NCBI GenBank assembly: GCA_944391055.1
Contig: CALXSF010000001.1
Location: 1 to 64,000 of the forward strand
From: an uncultured Kiritimatiellota bacterium
Lineage (GTDB): Bacteria; Verrucomicrobiota; Kiritimatiellia; RFP12; DVOR01
Direction: 5' to 3'
DNA length: 64,000 nt
Below are positions 55,769 to 64,000 of this stretch, piece by piece. Every line of letters begins with the position of its first letter. Within the stretch, counting starts at the first letter, position 1. The notes beneath the pieces were generated by a model. That model had not been told where the DNA came from, did not search any database, and worked only from the letters and a program-made list of their open reading frames with translations. The translations under genes and the position numbers were made by a program.

Positions 55769-58700
55769 ATGAGGACGCTTACTGCTTTGCTTGGAGTCTT
55801 GGCCGCGGGTTTCGCGGCGGCGGCGCCGGAGTGGGAGGATGAGACGGTCTTTCAGGTGAACCGCGAGCCCGCGCGCGCCGCGTTGCTGCCGACCGCGGAG
55901 GGAAGCACGTTGTCGCTGAACGGGAAGTGGCGCTTCCGGTTCTCCGAGCGGCCCGCCGGGCGCCCCGCGGACTTTTGGAAGTCTTCCTTCGACGTTTCGG
56001 GGTGGGACACCATCGACGTGCCGCTGAGCTGGCAGATGGCCGGCTATGGTACGCCGGTTTATTCCAATGAGATCTATCCCTTCAAGATCGACCCGCCGCG
56101 CGTGACGGGCGAGCCGCCGCGCGACTGGACGTCCTTCAAGGAACGTCCGTCGGTGGGCAGCTACAAGCGCACCTTCACCCTGCCCGAGGGTTTTAATAAG
56201 GGTAAGGTCTACCTCCGCTTCGACGGCGTGGAATCCGCCTATTACGTGTGGGTGAACGACACGTACATCGGCTATGGCGAGGATTCCTTCACCGCCGGCG
56301 AGTATGACGTCACCAAGGCCCTGAAGGAGGGCGAGAACACCGTCTCCGTGGAGGTCTACCGCTGGAGCGACGGCAGCTACCTGGAGGATCAGGACTTTTG
56401 GCGCCTCGCCGGCATCTTCCGCGACGTGACGCTCTTCTCCACGCCCACCTTGCAGATCCGCGACCTGTGGGTGCGGCCCGGCCTGGCCGACGATTACGTC
56501 ACCGGGACCGTCGCCGGCGACGTTTGGGTCCGCAACGCCGCCGACACGCCCTCCCAGCCCGCCGAGGTCGACGTCTCCATCGGCAAGGTCTACGCCGCCA
56601 CCCTGCCCGTGCCGGCCCTCCAGCCCAATCAGGAAATCAAGCTGTCGCTGCCCGAGGGGAAGGTGGAGAAGGTGCTTCGCTGGACCGCCGAGACCCCCAA
56701 TCTCTACGACGTGGCGGTCAGCCTCCCCAACGGCGACGCCCGCGCGCTCAAGGTCGGCTTCCGCCGCATCGAGGTGGGCAAGCAGGGCGAGTTGCTCATC
56801 AACGGCGTCAGCACCAAGTTGTGGGGTGTCAACCGGCATGAGATGGATCCCGACCGCGGCCGCTACATGACCCGCGAGAAGATGGAGGCCGACGCCCTTT
56901 GGCTCAAGAAGGGCAACTTCAACGCCGTCCGCACCGCCCATTACCCCAACTCGCCCTATTGGTACGAGCTCTGCGACCGACTCGGCATCTATGTGATGGA
57001 CGAGGCCAACATCGAGGCCCATCAGATCCGCGGCACCAAGTGGTGCCTCAACGACGTCCCCTCCTGGCACGCCGCCTATGCCTTCCGCGTGCAGAATATG
57101 TTCCAGCGCGACAAGAACCACGCCTCCATCATCATGTGGTCCCTCGGCAACGAGACCGGGCCCGGCAAGAACCTCGCGGACCAGGGCGATTGGCTCAAGA
57201 AGACCGACCCCGGCCGCCTTGTCCACTACTGCGACTTCCCCTGGGGCAGCCCCCACAACGACATGGACAGCGCCATGTACCGCGCGCACGACAACCTGCA
57301 CGGCATCGCCAAGCAGCACACCGACCGCCCCTTCGTCCACGTCGAATACGCCCACTCGATGGGCAACGCCTGCGGCATGTTCGAGGAATACATCAAGATC
57401 TACGAGCGCTATCCCCGCATGATCGGCGGCTTCGTCTGGGATTTCATCGACCAAGGCCTGCGCGCCACCAAGGATGAGCAGACCGGCCTCTTCCGCCTTG
57501 AGCCCTTCACCGGCAAGTCGCTCGCCTTCGGCGGCCTCTTCGGCGACAAGCCCAACTTCGGCGACTTCTGCGACAACGGCGTCATCACCGCCGAACACAA
57601 GCCGAAGGGGCAGTTCTGGGCCATCAAGCAGGCCCAGCAGCCCTTTGGGTTCGCGTGGGACGCCGGCAAACAGGCCCTCACCGTCACGAGCAAGTTCTTC
57701 CACAAGACCGCCTCGGGCTACGCCCTCTACAACAAGCAGGGCAAGGCGCTCGCCGCGATCCCCGACCTCGCGCCCGGCGCCTCCGCCGCCATCCCGCTCG
57801 TGCCCACCTTCTCCCCGCACGGCGACGACTTCCCCGTCTTCGTCGCCCACGCCGAGGGCATCGACCCCAAGGCCATCGTCACCGACTGCGTGGCGTGGTT
57901 CGCCATCCCCGCCCCCGCCGTCAAGCCTGACCGCCCGAGGGTCGGCCAGCTCCCCAAAATCGGCATGACGGTGGCCCAAACCCCCGACGGCGCCCTTCAG
58001 GTCACCGATTCGGACAAGGACGGCACCCGCCTTGTCTTCCGCGACGGCGTGCTGGCCCAGGTGCGCTACAACGGCAAGGAGCTCCTTGCCGCGCCCCCGC
58101 GCTTCACCCTTTACCGCGCCCGCATCAACAACGACCGCTACATCAAGGACTCCGCCACGTGGCGTTCCCTGATCGACCAAGGCAACCGTTGCCGCTCCAT
58201 GACCTGGCGCAAACTGGAGGGCGAGCAGGAGGCCGTCCAGATCATCGCCGAGATGGAGACCCAGGGCGGCAACGTCCCCTATGCCTACACGCTCGTCTGG
58301 ACCGTCTTCCTCAACACCGTCACCTGCGAGGGCGTCTTCTATCCCCAGACCCCCGAGGAGATCATCCCCCGCCTTGGCTTCGAGCTCGCCCTTGACCGGC
58401 ACCTCGACACCGTCCACTACAAGGCCCTCGGCCCCTTCGAGAACTACGTCGACCGCAAGGCCCACGTCTGGCACGACCGCTTCACCGCCAAGGTCCCCGA
58501 CTTCTTCGTCCCCTATCCCGAGACCCAGGAATACGGCAACCGCGAGGAGGCCCGCTGGGTGCTCTTCTCCGACGACGAGGACTCCATCTGCTTCTTCCCC
58601 GCCAGCCCCGACAAGACCTTCGCCTTCTCCGTCAATCAGTGGGACGCCGTGACCCTCTACAAGGCCACCCTCCCCTCCCTCCTCCCCAAGCCCGACAAGA

Positions 58701-59503
58701 CCTGGCTGCACCTGGACTACGCCCAGACTGGCCTTGGCAACGGCTCCTGCGGTCCCCGCCCGTGGGCCGAGCACCTTGTCTACAACAAGCCCTTCACCTT
58801 CGGCTTCGCCCTGCGCTTCGGCTCGCGCCCCTTCCGGGCCGCGCCCTTCCGCTCCACCGCCGGCCTGGCCCTCGTCACGCGCGACGCCAAGAACCTGGTC
58901 ACCATCACTCCCGATCGCCCCGGCGCCGAGGTCTCCTATGCCATCAACGGCGGCCAGCCCAAGCCCTACGACAAGCCCTTCCCCCTCGAGAGCGGCACCG
59001 TCGCCGTCACCGTCCGGCCGCAGGGCGACCAACTCCCCACGCCCACGCTCGCCCGAACCTTCGCCAAGGAGGTCCTCCGCACGGCGTGGAAGGTCGTCGA
59101 CGTCACCTCCGAGGAACCCGGCGAGGGCAACGTCGCCCACGTCTTCGACGGCAACCCCAAGACTTACTGGCACACCGACTGGCGTAACGTCCACCCCGAT
59201 TATCCCCACGCCTTTACCCTTGACCTCGGCGAGGCCCAGGACGTCGTCGGCGTCCGCCTCCTCCCGCGGGCCGACGAACTCAACGGCCTCATCGGCAACT
59301 GCCGCATCGAGCTCAGCGCGGACGGTAAGACCTGGTCCAAGGCCTTCGAGGGTCCCACCGGCTGGAACGCTGGCAACCGCCGCTGGAAGGAGATCGACTT
59401 CCAGCCCGCCAAGGCCCGCTACCTCCGCTTCACCGCCCTCTCCCCCGCCATCAAGGGGCACATCTGGGCCACCCTCAGCGAACTGACCCTCAAAGTCCGC
59501 TGA
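55769..59503 (+). CDS. Secreted GH2 beta-galactosidase with discoidin-type C-terminus
   Basis: This is a 1244-aa protein. A signal peptide (about 1-18) is followed by a GH2 sugar-binding domain (WRFRFSERPAGRP..., PLSWQMAGYGTPVYSN), the immunoglobulin-like domain, and the barrel (VNRHEMDPDRGRYMT). Acid/base E462 (WSLGNETGP) and nucleophile E526 (VHVEYAHSMGN) are present. The beta-galactosidase small-chain domain follows (GTRLVFRDGVLAQVRYNGKELL, about 750-1030). A chitobiase-type linker (PGAEVSYAINGGQP) and an F5/8C-like C-terminus (about 1110-1244) complete it. Expected substrates are terminal beta-galactosides of glycans. Confidence 0.93.
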   Translation: MRTLTALLGVLAAGFAAAAPEWEDETVFQVNREPARAALLPTAEGSTLSLNGKWRFRFSERPAGRPADFWKSSFDVSGWDTIDVPLSWQMAGYGTPVYSNEIYPFKIDPPRVTGEPPRDWTSFKERPSVGSYKRTFTLPEGFNKGKVYLRFDGVESAYYVWVNDTYIGYGEDSFTAGEYDVTKALKEGENTVSVEVYRWSDGSYLEDQDFWRLAGIFRDVTLFSTPTLQIRDLWVRPGLADDYVTGTVAGDVWVRNAADTPSQPAEVDVSIGKVYAATLPVPALQPNQEIKLSLPEGKVEKVLRWTAETPNLYDVAVSLPNGDARALKVGFRRIEVGKQGELLINGVSTKLWGVNRHEMDPDRGRYMTREKMEADALWLKKGNFNAVRTAHYPNSPYWYELCDRLGIYVMDEANIEAHQIRGTKWCLNDVPSWHAAYAFRVQNMFQRDKNHASIIMWSLGNETGPGKNLADQGDWLKKTDPGRLVHYCDFPWGSPHNDMDSAMYRAHDNLHGIAKQHTDRPFVHVEYAHSMGNACGMFEEYIKIYERYPRMIGGFVWDFIDQGLRATKDEQTGLFRLEPFTGKSLAFGGLFGDKPNFGDFCDNGVITAEHKPKGQFWAIKQAQQPFGFAWDAGKQALTVTSKFFHKTASGYALYNKQGKALAAIPDLAPGASAAIPLVPTFSPHGDDFPVFVAHAEGIDPKAIVTDCVAWFAIPAPAVKPDRPRVGQLPKIGMTVAQTPDGALQVTDSDKDGTRLVFRDGVLAQVRYNGKELLAAPPRFTLYRARINNDRYIKDSATWRSLIDQGNRCRSMTWRKLEGEQEAVQIIAEMETQGGNVPYAYTLVWTVFLNTVTCEGVFYPQTPEEIIPRLGFELALDRHLDTVHYKALGPFENYVDRKAHVWHDRFTAKVPDFFVPYPETQEYGNREEARWVLFSDDEDSICFFPASPDKTFAFSVNQWDAVTLYKATLPSLLPKPDKTWLHLDYAQTGLGNGSCGPRPWAEHLVYNKPFTFGFALRFGSRPFRAAPFRSTAGLALVTRDAKNLVTITPDRPGAEVSYAINGGQPKPYDKPFPLESGTVAVTVRPQGDQLPTPTLARTFAKEVLRTAWKVVDVTSEEPGEGNVAHVFDGNPKTYWHTDWRNVHPDYPHAFTLDLGEAQDVVGVRLLPRADELNGLIGNCRIELSADGKTWSKAFEGPTGWNAGNRRWKEIDFQPAKARYLRFTALSPAIKGHIWATLSELTLKVR

Positions 59504-59521
59504 CCTCCCGTCAGGGAAACG

Positions 59522-59553
59522 GGCGCGGGGCGCGAAAGCGCCCCGCGCCTTTT
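59522..59553 (+). terminator. Terminator after GH2 with GAAA tetraloop
   Basis: The 12-bp stem GGCGCGGGGCGC / GCGCCCCGCGCC is closed by a GAAA (GNRA) loop and followed by TTTT. Confidence 0.85.
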
Positions 59554-59719
59554 CGTTCCCCGGCGCGCTCCCCATGCACGGCGCCCGACAAGGCGAAAAC
59601 GGCGCGTGGCACGGCGCCGCCGACGCGGGGAGAAACCCTCCCGCGCCCTCTCCGGAAGGGGTTTCGGGAAGGGCCCCAAGCGTCCATTCCGGGAGGTTTG
59701 TAAAAGGCGCAAAAAAGGC

Positions 59720-59748
59720 TTGACAGCGGGCACGCGGTGTTGTATATT
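59720..59748 (+). promoter_or_regulatory. Promoter of the F-type ATPase operon
   Basis: Perfect TTGACA (59720-59725) and TATATT (59743-59748) are spaced 17 bp, with a leader of about 24 nt. It is the closest match to the sigma-70 consensus in the window. The 130 bp before it, after the GH2 terminator, show no gene. Confidence 0.75.
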
Positions 59749-59778
59749 GCCTTTCATTCTTACAGCGAGGACTGCGGC

Positions 59779-60573
59779 ATGCAAGAGCGTTTAGAGGCCT
59801 TCCAAGAATATGTGGAGCACCATGTGTTGCACCACTGGGGCACACCGGACGCAGGGACGCACGCGGACTGGCTTTCCTCGTTGGGGCACAATGCCTTGGC
59901 CATTTTCCACTTCGACGCGGTGATGCTCTTCGTGGTGGCGGCGGTGCTGGTATTGCTGGGGGTTTGCGCGCGGCGCTCGATTGGTCGGGTGCCGCGCGGC
60001 CTTGGGCTGCTGATGGAAAAGTTCGTCATCTTCATCCGCGGCGAGATGGTGGAGCCGAACTTCGGCGGCAAGGGGCAGGGCCGCGGCTTCATCCCCTTCT
60101 TCTGCACCCTCTTCCTCTTCATCCTGGTGGCGAACCTGCTGGGGCTGATCCCGCTCTTTTCGTGCGCCACGGGCAACATCAACGTGACGGGCGCGCTGGC
60201 CTTGGTCTTCTTTGCCGTGGCCTTGGCCGCGACGGCGCGCCTAGGCGGTGTGCGGGGGCTGGCCGGGGCGTTCATGCCCAAAGGTCTGCCCGGGCCGCTG
60301 GGGCCGCTGATGTTCGTCATGGAGGTCATCTCCTTCTGCACGCGCACCATCGCGCTGATGATCCGTCTCTTCGCCAACATGATGGGCGGGCACATCATGC
60401 TCTACATCATGGCCGCGATGACGGCGATCGTCGGGAGCCTGTGGGCCTCCCCAACCGTGTTGGTCGCAAGCGTCCTCTACCTCTTTGAGCTCTTCGTCGC
60501 TTTCCTGCAGGCCTATGTCTTCACGATGCTGGCCGCGGTTTTCATCGGGATGATGGTTCATCCCCAACACTGA
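59779..60573 (+). CDS. atpB: F-type ATP synthase subunit a
   Basis: This 264-aa membrane subunit forms the ion half-channels. Several membrane helices are clear. The essential Arg lies in IALMIRLFANMMGGHIMLY, and the last helices carry VLYLFELFVAFLQAYVFTML. A long periplasmic/cytoplasmic N-terminus (HHVLHHWGTPDAG) is typical. The start ATG 59779 is chosen over 59737, which lies inside the promoter. First gene of the operon; no atpI precedes it. Confidence 0.93.
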   Translation: MQERLEAFQEYVEHHVLHHWGTPDAGTHADWLSSLGHNALAIFHFDAVMLFVVAAVLVLLGVCARRSIGRVPRGLGLLMEKFVIFIRGEMVEPNFGGKGQGRGFIPFFCTLFLFILVANLLGLIPLFSCATGNINVTGALALVFFAVALAATARLGGVRGLAGAFMPKGLPGPLGPLMFVMEVISFCTRTIALMIRLFANMMGGHIMLYIMAAMTAIVGSLWASPTVLVASVLYLFELFVAFLQAYVFTMLAAVFIGMMVHPQH

Positions 60574-60595
60574 CACAACAGAGAGGAACACGGAA

Positions 60596-60793
60596 ATGGG
60601 CATGAGTGCAATCGGTGCGGGTCTTGCGGCCGTCGGCGCGGGCATTGGCATTGGCTTGGCGGCTTGGGGCGCCCTGAACGGCATGGCGCGCCAGCCGGAG
60701 ATGTCCGGCAAACTCCAGACCGCGATGTTGATCGCCGCGGCGCTCGTCGAAGGCGTCGCGCTCTTCGCCGTCGTCGTTGCCTTCCTCAAGTGA
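60596..60793 (+). CDS. atpE: F-type ATP synthase subunit c, predicted H+-binding
   Basis: At 65 aa this is short for the family (about 70-90). Helix 1 (4-28) has the Gly repeat GAGIGIG, the polar loop reads ARQPE, and helix 2 carries the ion-binding E52 (ALVEGVALF). The Na+ ligands of Na+-type c rings (Gln in helix 1 and Ser/Thr after the Glu) are missing: I19 stands at the Gln position and G53 follows the Glu. H+ coupling is predicted. It lies between a and b with a GAGAGGAA site. Confidence 0.92.
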   Translation: MGMSAIGAGLAAVGAGIGIGLAAWGALNGMARQPEMSGKLQTAMLIAAALVEGVALFAVVVAFLK

Positions 60794-60807
60794 CGGGGGC
60801 CGTCGCG

Positions 60808-61347
60808 ATGGAAACGCAGACGACGCAGGCGACCGAGCAGCCCGCCCAGAACTCCGGCAACGTCATGGGGTTTGACCAGACGGTCATCGTCTGCACCTGG
60901 CTCGCCTTCCTCATCGCCTTCGTGGTGCTGGGCAAGTTGGTCTGGAAGCCCATCCTTCAGTGGCTTGAAAGCCGCGAGACGGAGATCCGTTCGTCGCTCG
61001 ACGACGCCGCGGCCGCCCGCAAGGCCGCCGAGGAGGCCGACGCCAAGGCCGCCCAGACCGTGGCCGACGCCGAGCGCGAGGCCCGCGCCAAGGCCGACGC
61101 CATGGCCGCCGCGGCCCGCCGCCATGTCGCCGGGATGGAGAGCGAGGCCCGCGAGGCCATCGCTGCCAAGCGCCGCCAGGCCGAGGCCGACTTGGCCGAA
61201 GAGCGCGCCGCCGCGCTGCGCAAGCTCTCCGAGCAGGCCGGCGGCGAGATCGCCAAGGCGCTTGACCGGCTGTTGCCGGGCCTGCTGACGGACGCCCAGC
61301 GCCAAGCCTATCAGGACCAAATCGCCGCGGACGTGCGGTTCCATTGA
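60808..61347 (+). CDS. atpF: F-type ATP synthase subunit b
   Basis: This is a 179-aa protein. One membrane helix (about 25-45, VIVCTWLAFLIAFVVLGKLVWKP) is followed by a long Ala/Glu/Arg coiled coil to about residue 150, the stator stalk. The N-terminal 24 residues are hydrophilic. ATG 60808 lies 14 bp after atpE. It is homologous in layout to usual b subunits. Confidence 0.88.
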   Translation: METQTTQATEQPAQNSGNVMGFDQTVIVCTWLAFLIAFVVLGKLVWKPILQWLESRETEIRSSLDDAAAARKAAEEADAKAAQTVADAEREARAKADAMAAAARRHVAGMESEAREAIAAKRRQAEADLAEERAAALRKLSEQAGGEIAKALDRLLPGLLTDAQRQAYQDQIAADVRFH

Positions 61348-61355
61348 GGTCGCCC

Positions 61356-61898
61356 ATGCAGAATGACGAGGAAGCCGCCCGCCCCTACGCCCGAGCTTTG
61401 GCCCAGGCCGCCCAGGATTTGGGCCTGATGGCCCGCGTGCGCGCGGACATGGAGGCGTTGGAGGCGCAGTGGGAGGGCTCTGAGCCGCTCCGCCGCTGGG
61501 CGCGGGGGTTCCACAGTATGCCGCGGGCCCAGCATCGCGCCACGGTCGACGCCCTTTGGGGCGACACCATGGCCCCGCCCACGCGCAAACTGCTCGAGGC
61601 GCTTTCCGTCCACGGCCTGCTGGCGGCCATCCCCGCCGTGGTCAAGGCCTTCCGCCGCTTCGCGGACAAGGCGGAGGGGCGGCTCGACGTGGACATCGTC
61701 TTCGCCGCGCCCCCCAAGCCCGAGACGGAGGCCGCGCTGCGGGCGCGCGCCGTCGAGGCCTACGGGCCGAACACGCGCGTCACCGTCGCCACCGACGCGC
61801 GGCTGGGCGCGGGGCTGGTGGTGCGCGCCGGCCACACGCAGTTTGACGGATCGTTGAAAGGGCGCCTGCGCCGTCTGCGCCACGCCTTCGCACAATAA
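61356..61898 (+). CDS. atpH: F-type ATP synthase subunit delta
   Basis: This 180-aa subunit connects the b stalk with the top of F1. The helical N-terminal domain begins [20 protein letters not shown], and the C-terminal part ends with [36 protein letters not shown], the G-G-x-h-h-R-x-G-D-h-x-hD-G-S-h pattern of delta. ATG 61356 is chosen over 61344 as it fits the 8-bp spacing behind atpF and the family start. Confidence 0.88.
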   Translation: MQNDEEAARPYARALAQAAQDLGLMARVRADMEALEAQWEGSEPLRRWARGFHSMPRAQHRATVDALWGDTMAPPTRKLLEALSVHGLLAAIPAVVKAFRRFADKAEGRLDVDIVFAAPPKPETEAALRARAVEAYGPNTRVTVATDARLGAGLVVRAGHTQFDGSLKGRLRRLRHAFAQ

Positions 61899-61906
61899 GG
61901 ATCGCA

Positions 61907-63439
61907 ATGAAGAACCAACTGAAACCCGATGAGCTCTCCGCACTCCTCCGCCAACGCATGGAGGAGACGGACAAGCGGATCGACACCACCGAGTTCGGCA
62001 CGGTGCTGAGCGTGGGCGACGGCATCGCCCGCGTGGACGGCTTGGACGGCGTGATGTACAACGAGCTGGTCGAGACCGAGAACGGCGTGGCCGGCCTGGC
62101 CCTGAACCTGGAGGAGGACGTGGTGGGCGTGGCCGTCCTCGACAGCGACATCAACGTGCGCGAGGGCGACCGCTTCCATCGCACCGGCCGCGTGGTCTCC
62201 GTGCCCGCCGGCCCGGCGCTCACCGGGCGTGTGGTCGACGCGCTGGGCCGCCCGCTTGACGGCAAGGGGCCCATCTCCGCCGACGCCCAGATGCCCGTCG
62301 AGGCGGCCGCCGCCTCCATCATCGAGCGCCGCAACGTCGACACCCCGCTCCAGACGGGCCTGGTGGCCATCGACGCGCTCACGCCCATCGGCCGCGGCCA
62401 GCGCGAGCTCATCATCGGCGACCGCAAGACCGGCAAGACCACCATCGCCATCGACACCATCCTCAACCAGAAGGGCGGCGACGTCCATTGCTTCTACGTG
62501 GCCGTCGGGCAGAAACTCTCCACCGTCGCCGCGCTCCACAAGCAGCTCGAGGACGCCGGCGCGATGGCGTACACCACCATCGTCCTGGCCAATGCCTCCG
62601 AGCCCGCGCCCCTGCAATACTTGGCGCCTTACGCTGGTTGCGCGATGGCCGAGTATTGGATGAACCGCGGCGGGCACGCCCTCGTCATCTACGACGATCT
62701 GACCAAGCACGCGCAGGCCTACCGCCAGATGTCCCTGCTCCTGCGCCGCCCGCCGGGGCGTGAGGCCTTCCCCGGCGACGTCTTCTACCTCCACAGCCGC
62801 CTTTTGGAGCGCGCCGCCCAGCTTTCCGACGAGAAGGGGGGCGGTTCGATGACGGCCCTGCCCATCGTCGAGACCCAGGCCAACGACATCTCCGCCTACA
62901 TCCCCACCAACGTCATCTCCATCACCGACGGGCAAATCTTCCTTGAGGCCGGCCTCTTCCATGAGGGCCAGCGCCCCGCCATCAACCCCGGCATCTCCGT
63001 CTCCCGCGTGGGCGGCGACGCGCAGGTGAAGGCGATGAAGAAGGTGGCCGGGCCGCTGCGCGTGATGTTGGCGCAGTACCGCGAGCTGGAGGCGTTCTCC
63101 TCCTTCTCCTCGGATCTCGACGCCGGCACCCTTGAGCAGTTGGCCACCGGCCGCGCGCTGATGCACGCCATCCGCCAGCTGCCCGGCAGCCCGATGCCCG
63201 TGTCCGTGCAGGTGGCCGTGCTCTACGCCGGCACCAACAAATGGCTTGTGCGCATCCCCGTCGGTCGTCTGCCCGAGGCCCTCAAGGCGCTCCGCGCGGC
63301 CATCGCCGATTCCCAGACCGGCCAAACCTACGACGCGCGCTTCCGCAAGAGCCCCGTGCTCGACGACGAGCTCCGCGGGCTGCTCGATTCGTTGATGAGG
63401 GAAGTGCTCACCCCCTTCCAGCAGAACGCCAAGAAGTAA
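61907..63439 (+). CDS. atpA: F-type ATP synthase subunit alpha
   Basis: This is a 510-aa non-catalytic subunit of the F1 head. It has the beta-barrel start ([25 protein letters not shown]), the P-loop [11 protein letters not shown] (Gln of the usual GDRQTGKT is Lys), [59 protein letters not shown] and [11 protein letters not shown]. Length fits the family. AtpG follows 9 bp later; beta and epsilon should come after the window end. Confidence 0.95.
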   Translation: MKNQLKPDELSALLRQRMEETDKRIDTTEFGTVLSVGDGIARVDGLDGVMYNELVETENGVAGLALNLEEDVVGVAVLDSDINVREGDRFHRTGRVVSVPAGPALTGRVVDALGRPLDGKGPISADAQMPVEAAAASIIERRNVDTPLQTGLVAIDALTPIGRGQRELIIGDRKTGKTTIAIDTILNQKGGDVHCFYVAVGQKLSTVAALHKQLEDAGAMAYTTIVLANASEPAPLQYLAPYAGCAMAEYWMNRGGHALVIYDDLTKHAQAYRQMSLLLRRPPGREAFPGDVFYLHSRLLERAAQLSDEKGGGSMTALPIVETQANDISAYIPTNVISITDGQIFLEAGLFHEGQRPAINPGISVSRVGGDAQVKAMKKVAGPLRVMLAQYRELEAFSSFSSDLDAGTLEQLATGRALMHAIRQLPGSPMPVSVQVAVLYAGTNKWLVRIPVGRLPEALKALRAAIADSQTGQTYDARFRKSPVLDDELRGLLDSLMREVLTPFQQNAKK

Positions 63440-63448
63440 GCCGCCGCC

Positions 63449-64000
63449 ATGCCCAGCCTGCGCGAATACAACGAACGTTTGGCCTCGATGGCCAGCATGG
63501 GCCGCGTCACCGGCACGATGAAGCTGGTGGCCGGCTCCCACCTCCACCGCGTGCAGAGCGAACTCTCGCGGCCCGAGGGCTTCGCGCGCGACCTCTTTGC
63601 CTTGGCGGCGGTGGCCACGCAGCCGCGTTTCGCCGGGCATCGCCTCCTTCAGCCGCCGCCCGAGCGCGACAGCCGGATCCTCTTGGTGCTGATGAGCGCC
63701 GACCGCGGGCTTTGCGGCGGCTTCAACACCGCCGTCGTCCGCGCCGCCAAGGAGTTCCACGCCAAGCATGCCGCGCGCGCCGCGAAGATCGACCATCTTT
63801 ACGTGGGGCAGAAGGCCTACAACGCCCTGCGGGGCGAGTTCCCGCGCGCCGTCAAGGTGCTGCCGGCCTCCAGCCATCCGGACGTGAAGGCCTCCGACCG
63901 CGTGGCCAAGTTCGTCATGCGCCTCTTCCATTGGCGCTTCTATGACGAGATTTGGCTCATCTCCAACCACTTCGTCAATTCGATGACCAACGACTGCCGC
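63449..64000 (+). CDS. atpG: F-type ATP synthase subunit gamma (3' end cut by window)
   Basis: The first 184 codons are present. The N-terminus MPSLREYNERLASMASMGRVTGTMKLVAGSHLHR is the usual helix with IxxTxxMxxVA spacing, and ILLVLMSADRGLCGGFNTAVVRAAKEF is the conserved Rossmann-like core of gamma. The C-terminal helix, needed for rotation, is beyond the window. ATG 63449 follows atpA by 9 bp without a strong ribosome site, suggesting coupling. Confidence 0.93.
   Translation, partial: MPSLREYNERLASMASMGRVTGTMKLVAGSHLHRVQSELSRPEGFARDLFALAAVATQPRFAGHRLLQPPPERDSRILLVLMSADRGLCGGFNTAVVRAAKEFHAKHAARAAKIDHLYVGQKAYNALRGEFPRAVKVLPASSHPDVKASDRVAKFVMRLFHWRFYDEIWLISNHFVNSMTNDCR

Overview
The window is very GC-rich, chromosomal, and comes from a Gram-negative-type bacterium. 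The gene set suggests the PVC group, most likely a gut-type Kiritimatiellae/Verrucomicrobia or Lentisphaerae lineage. Pointers are LL-diaminopimelate aminotransferase (dapL), type III glutamine synthetase (glnN), a PPi-type phosphofructokinase, a V-type ATPase operon with a DUF2764 subunit alongside an F-type ATPase operon, a large GH13+GH133 debranching enzyme, and secreted glycan-active enzymes (GH84, GH2, formylglycine sulfatase). The taxonomic call is an inference from gene content.

Region 1 (1-6017) is the right part of a prophage: a partial tail gene, a tail-assembly chaperone with a -1 frameshift extension, a short tape-measure-like protein, and three tail/adsorption genes, all on + and running toward 6017. 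Two elements of about 160-200 bp, bounded by arrays of a 7-bp repeat (GGTAAAT/ATTTACC), sit in opposite orientations between these genes. A third, one-sided array lies at 3087-3131. The prophage ends at 6017 in a TGTATT terminus resembling phage Mu ends, directly inside a cas9 gene.

Region 2 (6018-8403) is the remnant of a type II CRISPR system. The minus-strand cas9 keeps RuvC-I, the bridge helix, the REC lobe, RuvC-II and HNH, but is cut at codon 738 before RuvC-III. Divergent to it lies a probable intact tracrRNA (about 8261-8371) with promoter, three hairpins and a terminator. No CRISPR array, cas1 or cas2 is in the window.

Region 3 (8404-13420) holds a secreted GH84 hexosaminidase, a Tat-dependent DUF362 protein and a membrane polyferredoxin. 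Region 4 (13558-20783) is a complete V-type ATPase operon whose K subunit has the ligands expected for Na+. Region 5 (20855-31828) has a TonB-like protein, a 1176-aa exported transglutaminase-like/PA14 protein, a GMP synthase with a collapsed glutaminase domain, an amino-acid ABC transporter, thiD and glnN.

Region 6 (31854-43836) contains a zinc-ribbon protein, a lipid A-type acyltransferase, dapL, a PPi-PFK, a Tat-exported aldo/keto reductase with a MerR regulator, the fused debranching enzyme, tyrS and a GGQ release-factor-like protein. Region 7 (43855-52635, minus strand) has secA with a von Willebrand A protein, and purD-purE-amidase-hypothetical. Region 8 (52706-59549) has a sulfatase, an NhaC-type antiporter and a GH2 beta-galactosidase. 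Region 9 (59720-64000) is the start of an H+-type F1Fo ATP synthase operon, truncated by the window end inside atpG.

The organism appears to degrade sulfated or amino-sugar glycans, store glycogen, use PPi-linked glycolysis, and keep separate Na+ (V-type) and H+ (F-type) rotary machines. Promoters are mostly of the extended -10 type, and several genes look leaderless, with a -10 box exactly 7 nt from the ATG.
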